Positions 63,546 to 64,000 of a stretch of DNA of 64,000 nt are shown here, one piece after another. The DNA is from Actinophytocola algeriensis. GTDB lineage: Bacteria; Actinomycetota; Actinomycetes; Mycobacteriales; Pseudonocardiaceae. Made by a program: the position numbers and the translations under genes. Numbering within the stretch: the first letter of the stretch is position 1; the number at the start of each line of letters is the position of its first letter. The stretch covers positions 481,172 through 545,171 of the forward strand of contig NZ_JACHJQ010000001.1 of NCBI RefSeq assembly GCF_014203735.1, in the 5' to 3' direction. The notes under the pieces are model-generated. The model was not told the origin of the DNA and did no database searches. It saw only the letters and a program-made list of their open reading frames with translations.

Positions 63546-64000
63546 TTGTCCTTCTCGATAGAGACCCTGCAGGACTTCGCGTTGACGCTGATCAACGACG
63601 AAGCCGCGAGGGCTGCCTACGCCGCCGACCCGGTCGGCGTGCTCAACGAGGTGGGCCTCTCCGAGTTGACGCCCGCCGATGTGCAGGAGGTTCTTCCCTT
63701 GGTCGCCGACAGTCTGCCCCCCGCCGGCATGCCCGCCGACGCTTCCGCTGACGCCAAGGCCGATGCGTCGGCCGAGGTTTCGGCCGACGCGCCGATGGAC
63801 GGCTCGTGCGCCGACGACACGCCTGTCGAGGTGCCCGGCGCCGGCGATCTACCGGGCCTCGGTGCCCTGCCGGGGCTGGGTGACCTGCCGGGCCTGGGTG
63901 ACCTGCCCGCAGTCGGTCTGCCCGAGCTGCCGGGTCTGAGCGATCTGCCCGGCGCTGGTGTGCCCGAGCTGCCGGCTCTGGGTGACCTGCCCGCGGTCGG
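63546..64000 (+). CDS. IniB-like protein with tandem GLGDLPxLxxLP repeats (partial, runs off the window)
   Basis: The first 151 residues are present. Residues 1-60 (FSIETLQDFALTLINDEAAR, YAADPVGVLNEVGLSELTPA, DVQEVLPLV) match the IniB N-terminal domain of actinobacteria. A low-complexity Ala/Asp/Ser stretch follows, then repeats such as LPGLGDLPGLGDLPAVGLPE. Mycobacterial IniB is a cell-envelope-stress-induced Gly/Ala-rich protein encoded before iniA and iniC, which may lie beyond the right edge. The start is TTG with a good RBS. Confidence 0.85.
   Translation, partial: MSFSIETLQDFALTLINDEAARAAYAADPVGVLNEVGLSELTPADVQEVLPLVADSLPPAGMPADASADAKADASAEVSADAPMDGSCADDTPVEVPGAGDLPGLGALPGLGDLPGLGDLPAVGLPELPGLSDLPGAGVPELPALGDLPAV

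Overview
The window is high-GC (about 70%) actinobacterial DNA with short intergenic gaps, many GTG/TTG starts and ATGA/TGATG overlaps. Gene content (DUF397 + XRE/DUF5753 pair, DUF2017, DUF3574, an IniB-like protein, the CysO sulfur-carrier system) and gene order suggest a Pseudonocardiales member (Lentzea/Saccharothrix/Amycolatopsis-like). I cannot name the species.

Layout. 1-1382: end of an ABC-transporter ATPase gene and its membrane partner. 1383-2135: repeat-rich gap. 2136-5920: ctaD-serB-pth2. 5939-15323: small stress, regulatory and unknown genes, dinG, a truncated pseudogene and a second repeat array. 15324-27643: a conserved housekeeping block that, from memory, follows M. tuberculosis Rv1329c-Rv1341: dinG, pncB, clpS, DUF2017, P1 peptidase, mec-cysO-cysM (sulfur transfer from a protein thiocarboxylate to O-phosphoserine), rhomboid, murI, metallo-beta-lactamase phosphodiesterase, rph and rdgB. 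Extra genes (SRPBCC, racemase, TetR, flippase-like membrane protein) are inserted in it. 27645-30076: a serine-hydrolase lipoprotein, Bcp peroxiredoxin and small envelope proteins.

30460-43122 is the most unusual part. An intact tRNA gene (anticodon UAG, short variable loop) is followed by three more copies of its 45-bp 3' half. They bound three consecutive segments of 2.2, 3.5 and 6.9 kb. All three share a left end of about 200 bp and a right end of about 115 bp, each with paired GGGTGCGA-type motifs, and none holds a visible integrase gene. Cargo differs: (1) an HTH protein coupled to a two-helix membrane peptide; (2) a PD-(D/E)XK-like nuclease plus a GmrSD-type enzyme fused to an alkyltransferase-like domain; (3) a 905-residue repeat/membrane protein, a Tat-exported vanadium haloperoxidase, a methyltransferase and debris. 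I read this as a tandem array of non-autonomous, tRNA-anchored mobile elements with partly anti-phage cargo.

43227-44974 is a decayed zone: a nucleotidyltransferase toxin-antitoxin-like module whose partner is frameshifted, and fragments of a lipase and a response regulator. 45052-64000 returns to chromosome-like coding: a secreted RCC1-repeat protein, a lectin-tailed Ser/Thr kinase, a PLP enzyme, exonuclease III, an MFS transporter, WYL/Crp/TetR regulators, a frameshifted class II aldolase gene and, at the right edge, a LuxR-type ATPase regulator and an Hsp70-like protein divergent from an IniB-like repeat protein, resembling the mycobacterial iniBAC/iniR region.
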